This document shows positions 53,123 to 64,000 of a stretch of 64,000 bases of DNA, one piece after another. The notes under the pieces were generated by a model. It was not told where the DNA came from. It made no database searches and saw only the letters and a program-made list of their open reading frames with translations. The position numbers were made by a program, and so were the translations under genes. Every line of letters starts with the position of its first letter. The first letter of the stretch is position 1. Origin of the DNA: Carettochelys insculpta (Eukaryota; Chordata; Testudines; Carettochelyidae); the NCBI RefSeq assembly GCF_033958435.1, contig NC_134138.1, forward strand, positions 210,561,298 through 210,625,297, in the 5' to 3' direction.

Positions 53123-53286
53123 ACAATACAACAAAGCAAACAACTGTGCGCCACCAAAAAAGAAAACCAGGGAGGAGAACAGGGAGAACTATTTACATGG
53201 GGGGGACAGGGCAAACGGGGGCACCAAAAAAAAAAGAGTCCAACTATATACAACAAGGGGGGGGACACGTCCTGGGCCCCTCGCCC

Positions 53287-55545
53287 CTATAGCCCAGCAC
53301 TGGGCGTGCCCGGCCAGGAGCCCCGCCGTGCCTGCAGTCTAGTCCGCGGCTGGGTGGGAGCGGGCTGGACCGGAAGGTATCGGTGCCGGAGAGTCTCAGG
53401 TGGCTCCAGGGGTCCCTCGGCGCTCTGGCCCTCGCGGGTGGGTGGTGGGGCGACGGCGGACGGCCTGGCGGCGGCCGGAGCAGCTGGTGGTGGGGCTGCA
53501 GGAGCGGGCAGGGCGGGTGATGGGTCGGCCGGGGCGGCATGGGGGGCCAGGTAGTCGACAAGCCGGTTAAATGTCTGCATATAGGTCCCCCATGCCTCCT
53601 GGCGCCAGGCCAGCGCCCGCTCCTGCAGCTGGAGGTGCTGCTCCGAGACCTCCAGCTGCCGGCAGAGGATGGCCAGCAGCTGGGGGTCCGTCGCCGTCGC
53701 CGGTAGTAGGCGCGGGGTCCGCCGTCTAGCCCTCCACGGGGCCGGTTGTTCCTCGGCCGAGGGGCTGCCCTGGAGCGATGGTCCCGGAGGGCTCTCCGGG
53801 ACAACTGAGGCCTCGCCGGCGCTCTCTTCTGGTCCTTCGGATGGTGCAGGTGCAGGTGCAGGACACAGGAGAGGAGGGGGGAAAGAAGAATGGAGACAGG
53901 CGTTAGTGTGGGCCCCGAGCTGTGGCCTCTGTCCCCCCCCGCCCTGTGCTGCAGGTTCCCCATCCCCGTCCCCGGGAGATGCTGCTGTGATGGATGGGGT
54001 TCAGGGGTCCCCCTGCCCTGCACCCCGTCCCCTGGTGGGAGCGACTCTCACTTCACCCCGCAGGGTCTGAGAGCAGGAGAGCTTTCTTAGGCCACAGATG
54101 GCCAGTTTCTGGCAGGAGTGACAGCACCAGCTGTCGGAAGAGACAGTCCTTCCAACCCGTCGTGGGGAGAAGACCCCAAGGGGAGCCCCTCTGGGATGCA
54201 GCTTTCCCCCTCCTCTGGCTGGCTGCCTACCAGCTCTCCCTTCCCCTAGCCTCTACCTGTGGCCCCCGCCCTCGCCCCCCAATTCCAGGCCAGCTCGGCT
54301 CCTCCCTCCTGTTGGTTCAGGGCAGAGGTGTCACCTGCCAGCTGTAGCGCCAGGATCCTCCTTTGGCCCTGGGAGCTCTTCGGCTCTTGTGGCTCATATG
54401 TAGCCTGAGTCTCCCTTTGGCACTCCCCCCACTCCATCACATGCTGCTGCTGCGGGGTGTCCCACCCCCTCCGCCCGGGGGCCCCTCGAGGTTCCGCTCC
54501 CCCTCTGGCCTGGGGATGGGGCATGGCACTGTCATGCAGGGTGGGGGGGGGGCAGGGGCTGATGGCTGCAGTGCTGTGAGGGCCATGGCCCTGGTGTCCT
54601 TGGGGCCATGGCCATGTGAGCGTGTGGGGGGCCCTGGACACATCTCTGTTACCCCCGCCCCTCAAGCCCGGGGTGTCCACCAGAGAGGGGTACCTACCTG
54701 TGGGTCTGCTCCCACGGTCCGGAGATCCCCGGGGGTCGGAGGCCCTGCTGCTGCTCCGGGATGGCAGGAGGAGGCTCTGCAGGCTGGATTCTGTGGAGGA
54801 GGAGCCCCCCCCCCTCCTCCTCCTCCTGCCGCGATGTCCCGGGGATGGCCTCCGGGGGGGGCCCCCGGGGTGCAGGGCTTGCCTCCAGGGTGGACTCCGG
54901 CTGCAGGGCCTGCTGGGGCTCGTCAGCCGAGGTGTCAAGGGTGGCTGGAGGGGAGGAGGTGTGCCGGGGGCCCAGGATGTCCCTGAGCTCCCTGTAAAAG
55001 GGGCAAGTGACGGGGGCGGCCCCAGATCGGCTGGCCGCATCCTGGGCCCAGGCATAACCCTGCCGCAGCTCCTTCACCTTACTCCTCACGTGATCCGGAG
55101 TGCGGGCAGGGTGACCCCGGGCAGCCAGGCCGTCGGCCAGCCGAGCGAACGCATCCACGTTCCGCCTCTTGCTCCCCATTACCTGGAGCACCTCCTCCTC
55201 GCTCCAGAGCCCCAGCAGGTCCCGCAGCTCGGCCTCCGTCCAGGAGGGGCCCCGCTGCCGCTTCCCAGAGTGGCTGGCCCTCTGGCTGGGCTGGCTGCCC
55301 TGGCTCCCCTTGGGGGGGGGTCCCCTGGGGGCGCTGGGGGTGCTGCTGGCTTGCCATCGCCGCTGGCTGGGTGGCTGAGGGCTGTGCAGGCTCGCCGCGT
55401 GTGCAGGCTGCAGCCTGCACGTTGCCTCAGCTTCCTGCAGAGTCAGGGAGGGGGAGGGGACCTTTAAGGGGCCGCTCCACGCGGCCACCAGTGAGCTGAG
55501 GGGCTGGAGACAGCGTCTCTCAACCCCCCAGCTGATGGCCGCCAT
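53287..55545 (-). CDS. Myb/SANT-like DNA-binding protein of the Harbinger element, possibly broken
   Basis: This is the second gene of the element; such proteins bind transposon ends and help bring the transposase to the nucleus. Exon 1 is open from 55545 to the donor CACAG|GTAGGTA at 54698. The Myb/trihelix-like domain spans residues 98-194 counted from 55545 (GPSWTEAELRDLLGLW, SKVKELRQGYAWAQ, CPFYRELRDILG). Exon 2 runs from about 53850 to 53287, reading PSEGPEES, LLAILCRQLEVSEQHLQLQE (coiled coil) and LAWRQEAWGTYMQTFNRLVD. Two oddities are seen. A probable original start at 55357 (MASQQHPQRPQGTPP) is out of frame with the domain by one base at a run of nine C. No AG is present at the expected acceptor after the CACTAAC branch-like site at about 53908. 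It may therefore be recently inactivated. Confidence 0.65.
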
Positions 55546-55559
55546 GGAGGACCCGGCAA

Positions 55560-55780
55560 TTTCGACGTTGCGGGACGCGGATCGTCTACACTGTCCCTAC
55601 TTCGACGTTGAACGTTGAAGTAGGGCGCTATTCCTATGTCCTCATGAGGTTAGCAACTTCGACGTCTCGCCGCCTAACATTGAAGTTAACTTCGAAATAG
55701 CGCCCGACGCGTGTAGCCGCGACGGGCGCTATTTCGAAGTTAGTGCCGCTACTTCGAAGTAGCGTGCACGTGTAGACACA
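55560..55780 (-). promoter_or_regulatory. Right subterminal region of the Harbinger element
   Basis: It contains inverse-oriented CACGTGTAGAC at the terminus, GCGTGTAGCCGCG near 55709, and CGTCTACAC near 55583, mixed with palindromic TACTTCGAAGTA and GCTATTTCGAAGTTA words. The same region is kept in all MITEs. It is probably recognised by the transposase or Myb-like protein, as inferred from its conservation. Confidence 0.45.
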
Positions 55781-56074
55781 GCTATGGAGAGCAGGGACCC
55801 AAGTGCAGGGCTCAGGGGCATTGTGGGTTATATACGGAACACCCCGGAGGCTAATACATTTGATTTTAAGACGTGGTGCTTCCACACTGCCTTTTAATTG
55901 AACTTCTGAATTCGAGCTTGACACTATACCCATCAGGTAACAGTGACAGTGTAATCTCGATATTGATGCTCCCAAAATCAAGCCAATGGTATTTAAAGTG
56001 AAGACAGTCACATGGCAATATTGAGCTAACTGCCTCAAATTCGCATTTGTCTCATGGTGCGATGCAGCCTGAAC

Positions 56075-57790
56075 AGGTTTTGAGGAATCAGCCTTCAGGG
56101 GGCCTTCTGTCTGTCCAGAGGAGGGGTGCTTGGGTGCCAAATTCTTGGACAAATAAAAGCTTCCATTGACTGTTTCAAAGCATGCTAACTAAACACTTTT
56201 AGATTTTCTTCAGCAAAGCACATAACTTGTAAGAGCTCCTAACACGATAAGAATTTCCCTAGAAATAGCCAATAATCATTCATTAGCCTCCTTATCATCA
56301 AAGAAACTTCTGGGGGCAGGAAGTGGGGGACAAAACATTAAATTCAGACAACTAGAATCAAGGTCAATTCACCACATTTCCACCTCACACCCTTCTCTCA
56401 TATCCTTTCACTTCATATGTCCCAATCAGTGCAACTGCATCTTTCAACTGTTTTTATCTGCCTAAGCAAAGCCAGATTTTGATCTTGACTCTGTGGTATC
56501 CTCACTTCCAGTTTGCGGTGAGATAGCAGGGGTTAAATGTGCAAGGTAGTTGCTTTTTATATCAAACCCAGTTCTTTCACAGCATAGAGAATACACAAAA
56601 CCTTCATGCACAATGGAAAAGAACAGCATAATGATTGACTGAGGTCCTTACCACATGTATTCCACAGCAAGTCCAAACCAATTACCTGACTCTAAAATAT
56701 CATTTGAAAGAGCTCTGAAACAAATGGTAAAATACATATATTGTCTTAGTCACCAACTAAATCCTTTTTAAAAAAAATTGTGGATGTAAGAGCTTAAATT
56801 CACTAGAGTTGAGGATTTCTTTCTGGATCCAATAATTATTTTAAAAGTAATTTTAATCAGCTTTTTAGGTAGGCTTTTTCATCAAGGTGCAGACATAGAT
56901 AAATATTTATTTTATAGCGTCTAACACTCGATAAGATCTATACACAAAAGTGAAAAGGAGGATAAGAAAATGTCTTGGAATAATAGTTGCATGAAAACAA
57001 AATGCCAAAATAATACTTTAGTATGTATACAATTTAACAAATTAAAATTAGGTTAAATTCTGAAAGAGAAACTGTGTCTCCCTCTAAAATATTAAAATAT
57101 ATTCTTACACCTAATCTTTGCTTTTGAGAATTTCAAAAGCTATAGCACTTAAACCCACAGCTTGACTTACTATAGAGAGACAACCTCTCATTTAATCTGA
57201 ACACTTCACTCCATTCACCAGGGTACTGACTCAGGAAAGCATTTGAACATGCCCTTAATCTTAACAATGTGCTTAAATCCCATTGACTTTCATGGGATTT
57301 AGTCATGTGATCAAGTGCTTTGCTAGGAATGCTTTCCTGAATCACAGCTCAGATGAGCCTGAGTCTTTCACTCAAAGCAAAGGATTTACCCAAAGCACTT
57401 TAACAGACATATCTTTTCTCAAAGGAAAGCAACAGTCCACATCCTATTAACTTTCTTGATAACTGGAAAGCAGCAGACACAGTAGTCTATTGTTCTTTCT
57501 CATGAAACATCGCATATATCTAGAAACTGCAAGTGGTATTGTCCCTCCTATTGTGAGTACTTTACTCTGATCAATGATATTGCTAAAAATGAGACCATAA
57601 CTTACCTAAAATTTAAAAAGTTTAACAAAACTATGGGTGAATAAAGATTATCTAAAATTCTGAGATATCCAAAAGAGATTTAAAACAGACACAAGTGTCT
57701 TCAGCAGTGCTTTTTTTGTGCTGGTACTTGCCAACACCAGAACCTCGGCAGCACAGCGTGTGATTGGCTGGAGGTAAGGAGCAGGCTGAG
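56075..57790. other. KCNH8: Intron stretch without recognised feature
   Basis: AT-rich intron sequence. Small frames are uninformative, and I see no repeat termini. Confidence 0.45.
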
Positions 57791-57796
57791 TACTGG

Positions 57797-57815
57797 CTCC
57801 TTTTTTTGTTTTTGT

Positions 57816-57846
<31 letters not shown>

Positions 57847-57853
57847 GTTTTTT
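57797..57853. repeat. (TTTTTG)n and (TTTTG)n microsatellite
   Basis: Runs of TTTTTG pass into TTTTG on the plus strand. A simple repeat; short Lys/Asn/Gln-rich antisense frames arise from it. Confidence 0.95.
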
Positions 57854-58204
57854 AACGACAGAAAAAGCACTGGTCTTCAGTATCTGGAAGTACAGTGACA
57901 CTGTAGTCCAAGTACAAGAAACTGATTACAATCAGTTCCCTCACTCTGCTAATCTTGAAGAAGTTTCCTCAAAGCTTTCTTGATGTCTCCCTAAAATTGT
58001 ACAAATTTTCCATCAAAAGTAACCAATCAAAGTCAACAAAGTCCTCAAGCTTGTGTCCCATTGAATTTAGTGTGCTTATTCATATTCCAAAAGTTAAGTG
58101 CATGCTTAAGGGTTTTTTTGCACTGGGGCACAGATGAACATTAAACCTATTTTCCACTCCCACACAAATATGAAAGAACCAATATAATAACTTTTAATAT
58201 TCCT

Positions 58205-60355
58205 GTGTTGGGAAGAACACCGCAGCGGTCAAACACTCCGGCATTTAATTTCAAAAAGGGGAATTACACTAAAATGAGGAAGCTAGTTAAACAGAAACTA
58301 AAAGGTAGAGTAACTAAACTAAAATCCCTGGAAGCTGCATGGAAACTGTTTAAAGACACTATACTAGAAGCCCAACTTAAATGTATACCCCAAATAAAAA
58401 AACACAGTAAGAGAGCTAACAAAGAACCACCATGGCTTAACAGCCATGTTAAAAAGGCAGTGAGAGAGAAAAGGGCAGCTTTTAAAAAGTGGAAGTCAAA
58501 TCCTAGTGAGGAAAATAGAAAGGAACACAAACACTCCCAAATTAAGTGTCATAATGTAATAAGAAAAGCCAAAAAAGATTTTGAGGAACAGCTAGCCAAA
58601 AATTCAAAAAACGATAGTAAAATGTTTTTTAAATACATTAGAAGCAGGAAGCCCGCTAAAAAAGCAGTGGGGCCCTTGGACGATAAAGATATAAAAGGAG
58701 CGATCAAGGAAGACAGTGCCATTGCGGAGCGATTAAATGATTTCTTTGCTTCAGTCTTCACGGCTGAGGATGTTACAGAGGTTCCTAAATCTGAGCCAGC
58801 CTTTTTAGGTGACAAATCTGAGGAACTCACTCAGATTGAAGTGACATTAGAGGAGGTTTTGGAGTTAATTGATAAGCTGAATAGTAACAAGTCTCCAGGA
58901 CCAGACGGCATTCACCCAAGGGTTCTGAAAGAACTCAAATGTGAAATTGCGGAGTTATTAACAGTGGTTTGTAACCTATCCTTTAAATCCACTTTGGTAC
59001 CAAATGACTGGAAGACGGCCAATATAACGCCAATATTTAAAAAAGGCTCTAGAGGAGACCCTGGCAATTATAGACCGATAAGTTTAACATCAGTACCAGG
59101 CAAATTAGTAGAAACACTAGTAAAGAATAAAATTGCAAGGCACGTAGAAGAGCACGAATTGTTGGGCAAAAGTCAGCATGGTTTCTGCAGAGGGAAGTCG
59201 TGTCTAACTAATCTATTAGAATTCTTTGAAGGGGTTAATAAACATGCGGACAAGGGGCACCCAGTGGACATAATATACCTAGATTTCCAGAAAGCCTTTG
59301 ACACGGTCCCACACCAAAGGCTTTTATGTAAATTAGGCGGTCATGGGATAGGAGGAAAGATCCTTTCATGGATCGGGAATTGGTTAAAAGACAGAAAACA
59401 AAGGGTGGGAATAAATGGTAAATTTTCACAATGGAGGAGGGTAACTAGTGGTGTTCCCCAGGGGTCAGTCCTGGGACCGATCCTGTTCAACTTGTTCATC
59501 AATGATCTAGAAAATGAGGTAAGCAGTGAGGTGGCAAAGTTTGCAGATGACACCAAGTTGTTCAGGACAGTCAAAACCAAAACAGATTGTGAAGAACTAC
59601 AAAAAGATCTCAGCAAACTGAGTGATTGGGCAGCAAAATGGCAAATGAAATTTAATGTGGGTAAGTGTAAGGTAACGCATGTTGGAAAAAATAACCCAAA
59701 TTACACGTACTACATGATGGGGTCAAATTTAGCTACGACAGATCAGGAAAGGGATCTTGGAGTTATAGTGGATAGTTCTCTGAAGACATCCACGCAGTGT
59801 GCAGCGGCAGTTAGTAAGGCAAATAGTATGTTAGGAATTATTAAAAAAGGGATCGATAATAAGACAAAAGATATCATACTTCCCCTATATAAAACTATGG
59901 TATGCCCACATCTTGAGTACTGCGTGCAGATGTGGTCTCCTCACCTCAAAAAAGATATATTGGCATTAGAAAAGGTTCAGAAAAGGGCGACTAAGATGAT
60001 TAGGGGCTTGGAACGGGTCCCATATGGGGAGAAGCTAGAGAGACTGGGACTTTTCAGTTTGGAAAAGAGGCGATTGAGGGGCGATATGATAGAGGTATAT
60101 AAAATCATGAATGGTGTGGAGAAAGTGAATATAGAAAAATTATTTACCTTTTCCCATAATACAAGAACTAGGGGACACCAAATGAAATTGATGGGTAGTA
60201 GGTTCAAAACTAATAAAAGGAAATTTTTCTTCAAACAGCGCACAGTCAACCTGTGGAACTCCTTGCCTGAGGAGGCTGTGAAGGCCAGGACTCTATTAGG
60301 GTTTAAAAAAGAGCTCGATAAATTTTTGCAGGTTAGGTCCATAAATGGCGATTAG
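58205..60355 (+). CDS. LINE reverse transcriptase, 5'-truncated ORF2 (716 codons open)
   Basis: This is the reverse transcriptase and C-terminal part of a CR1-superfamily ORF2, which copies LINE RNA into DNA. Order: linker ([20 protein letters not shown]), [16 protein letters not shown] (RT start), [67 protein letters not shown] with catalytic Asp448-Asp449, thumb ([15 protein letters not shown]) and C-terminal [20 protein letters not shown]. The first Met shown is simply the first in the truncated frame; a full ORF2 is roughly 950 residues and the APE endonuclease is absent, so this copy cannot move by itself. No stop or shift is seen in 2.15 kb. Confidence 0.88.
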   Translation: MLGRTPQRSNTPAFNFKKGNYTKMRKLVKQKLKGRVTKLKSLEAAWKLFKDTILEAQLKCIPQIKKHSKRANKEPPWLNSHVKKAVREKRAAFKKWKSNPSEENRKEHKHSQIKCHNVIRKAKKDFEEQLAKNSKNDSKMFFKYIRSRKPAKKAVGPLDDKDIKGAIKEDSAIAERLNDFFASVFTAEDVTEVPKSEPAFLGDKSEELTQIEVTLEEVLELIDKLNSNKSPGPDGIHPRVLKELKCEIAELLTVVCNLSFKSTLVPNDWKTANITPIFKKGSRGDPGNYRPISLTSVPGKLVETLVKNKIARHVEEHELLGKSQHGFCRGKSCLTNLLEFFEGVNKHADKGHPVDIIYLDFQKAFDTVPHQRLLCKLGGHGIGGKILSWIGNWLKDRKQRVGINGKFSQWRRVTSGVPQGSVLGPILFNLFINDLENEVSSEVAKFADDTKLFRTVKTKTDCEELQKDLSKLSDWAAKWQMKFNVGKCKVTHVGKNNPNYTYYMMGSNLATTDQERDLGVIVDSSLKTSTQCAAAVSKANSMLGIIKKGIDNKTKDIILPLYKTMVCPHLEYCVQMWSPHLKKDILALEKVQKRATKMIRGLERVPYGEKLERLGLFSLEKRRLRGDMIEVYKIMNGVEKVNIEKLFTFSHNTRTRGHQMKLMGSRFKTNKRKFFFKQRTVNLWNSLPEEAVKARTLLGFKKELDKFLQVRSINGD

Positions 60356-60565
60356 CCAGGGATAAAGTATGGTGCCCTAGCCTTCAGAACAAGGGCAGGA
60401 GATGGATGGCAGGAGATAAATCACTTGATCATTGTCTTCTGTTCTCCTTCTCTGGGGCACCTGGCATTGGCCACCATTGGCAGATGGGATGCTGGGCTGG
60501 ATGGACCTTTGGTCTGACCCAGTATGGCCATTCTTATGTTCTTATGTTCTTATGTTAACCAGTCC
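58205..60565 (+). mobile_element. Young CR1-superfamily LINE, 5' truncated, TTCTTATG tail
   Basis: The copy starts within ORF2 after the endonuclease and runs to a 3' UTR with GGATGGACCTTTGGTCTGAC, ending in TTCTTATG-type repeats at about 60532-60557. The tail differs from the ATTCTATG tail of the CR1 copies at 25.5 and 31.9 kb, so a different subfamily is present. One frame of 716 codons is uninterrupted, the sign of a recent insertion. Confidence 0.92.
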
Positions 60566-60569
60566 TTAC

Positions 60570-62959
<2,390 letters not shown>

Positions 62960-63570
62960 TCAGGCAAAAATATCTGGCCTCAAATTATATTTCAATAAAT
63001 TTGACGCTTAAGGTTATAAGCACACTCTAGAAACATTTGTGACCAATTACAGCTGGGCAAATATTTCAAAACTATTACTACTTTCTTTTTTTTTTTTTTG
63101 TGGTAAAGAACATTCAAAATTACAAAGAGATTAACTCTGAGTGTATTTGTAAACCCTGCTGTGTTTATAAATACTCTTACAAATAGTCCTATAACCAAAA
63201 ATCATTTGCTAGAATATTTCCCCAAACAAAAAATATTAAGCAAATATTGCATTATTTAGGAAAGAGGTTTTTCCATCCATAAGCTATAGCAAACAGCATT
63301 GAAATCTGATCATGAGTGTTAAATACATTCAATTAGGGAATAAAAATACATCCCCTGACCTGCCCAGCCAGCAGAAACTATTCATTTTAATATACCAATT
63401 TTCACAATAAACCACGTGAGAAAAAACTACACACCGAATTATTCGCGGAATTTATCTGATAAACAAGTTTCAAAAACAAATGTGGGGAAAATCTATTTGC
63501 CAATCATTCATGCAAAAAAACAGAATTCACTCAATATATTATGAATTAATCATATGACCTTGTAGGAGAA

Positions 63571-63755
63571 ATAGTAACAGAGAGATAGCCATGCTAGTCT
63601 GTATACTATCAAAACAAAAAAGCAGGCCAGTAGCACTTTAAAGACTAATAAAATAGTTTATTGGGTGATGAGCTTTCGCAGGACAGACCCACTTCTTCAT
63701 ATCATAGCCATACCAGAACAGACCCAATATTTAAGGCTCTCTGTGCTTTTTTGTT
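63571..63755 (-). mobile_element. Penelope-like insert with perfect 11-bp TSD
   Basis: A 185-bp insert closely related to 8108-8250 is flanked by TTGTAGGAGAA on both sides (63560-63570 and 63756-63766). On the minus strand it contains ATGAAGA, a GTGGG/CCTGC imperfect hairpin and GAAA (63674-63699), equal to the hammerhead-like core of the 8.2-kb copy but with the first core C changed to A. No coding sequence. Confidence 0.65.
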
Positions 63756-64000
63756 TTGTAGGAGAAAGTTTATTTTAATTTGTATGAGACAGAGAGACAC
63801 ATACATGCATATTTTATTTAACTTTAGTGTGATATGAAGTTGTTTAAAGTGATAAAAGGATTTAGTCCTGACATAAAAAGTAGTACCTATATTTTTCTCT
63901 TGAATTATACAATTAAGGGATTTAACAACAACTTTACAATTGGTCTGATCCAAGAAACTTTAATTTTTGTGATAGGTCTCATTTATTACATAAGGATTTC

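Larger units (their letters stand above)
50812..55783 (+). mobile_element. Near-complete PIF/Harbinger-like transposon, 4,972 bp, TSD ATG
   Basis: The TIRs are GGCTACGTCTACACGTG at the left and GTGTAGACACAGCT at the right, with ATG on both sides (50809-50811 and 55784-55786). Inside are a HARBI1-type transposase gene on the plus strand (51170-52872) and a Myb/SANT-like gene on the minus strand (exon 1 near 55545-54698, exon 2 ending at 53287). They converge, with plus-strand AATAAA signals at 53052 and 53117 between them. This two-gene arrangement (DDE transposase plus Myb-like DNA-binding protein) is the known plan of animal PIF/Harbinger elements. Ends of 300 bp or more are shared with the three MITEs. 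High intactness implies recent activity. Confidence 0.93.
49536..56069. mobile_element. Second TIR element (TSD TGA) containing the full Harbinger element
   Basis: The left terminus GGCTGCGTCTACACTATGAA and the right terminus CATGGTGCGATGCAGCC (inverse GGCTGCATCGCACCATG) form a degenerate TIR. TGA is duplicated (49533-49535 and 56070-56072). Its own sequence occupies 49536-50808 and 55787-56069, about 1.56 kb; the rest is the inserted element 50812-55783 with its ATG duplication. The interior shows no transposase. Shared GGCT[A/G]CGTCTACAC termini and a 3-bp duplication place it near the Harbinger-like group. Confidence 0.75.

Overview
This is vertebrate genomic DNA, most likely from a non-avian sauropsid and probably a turtle. 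The host assignment is inferred from two things: the mix of CR1 LINEs with ATTCTATG-type tails, RTE, Tigger, hAT and Harbinger-like DNA transposons and Penelope-like short inserts, and two exons that read as the voltage-gated potassium channel KCNH8 (ELK3/Kv12.1). No bacterial or viral gene organisation is present.

Host gene: the window lies inside KCNH8 on the minus strand. One coding exon is at 62695-62935 (end of the N-terminal linker, S1, start of S2). The next is at 8738-8895 (rest of S2, S3). They join in frame (241 nt, then 158 nt, the split codon giving Asp) across an intron of 53,799 bp. The intron is filled with layered transposons; no other host gene was recognised.

Region by region: 0.3-4.3 kb holds an old CR1 and a decayed Tigger transposase. 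5.8-8.6 kb is a minus-strand CR1 broken by a 711-bp Harbinger MITE, an RTE-like fragment and a Penelope-like insert. 8.7 kb is KCNH8 exon 2 of this window. 12-19 kb holds small DNA elements, a decayed RTE LINE and a G-rich minisatellite. 22.9-25.5 kb is a plus-strand CR1. 28-30 kb holds a Penelope-like insert, a CR1 3' end, and a hAT-like element carrying a near-perfect foldback element. 31-36.8 kb is a four-layer nest: old LINE > foldback element > CR1 > two Harbinger MITEs. 37-45 kb holds GC-rich and hAT-like sequence, a foldback element and a Harbinger fragment. 49.5-56.1 kb is a second TIR element that contains a 4,972-bp, nearly complete two-gene PIF/Harbinger element. 58.2-60.6 kb is a young LINE with an uninterrupted 716-codon reverse-transcriptase frame. 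62.7 kb is the upstream KCNH8 exon.

The most notable system is the Harbinger-like group. It comprises an apparently intact HARBI1-type transposase (420 aa after splicing one intron, DDE residues present), a convergent Myb/SANT-like gene, three MITE copies of about 711 bp, a longer truncated copy, foldback elements that share the first 17 bases of the TIR, and a second TIR family. Seven elements have matching 3-bp target-site duplications (CCT, GTG, TTA, ATG, CCA, ACT, TGA). This shows 3-bp duplication without the fixed TWA/TNA target usual for PIF/Harbinger. Family names rest on recognition of the sequence; no database search was run.
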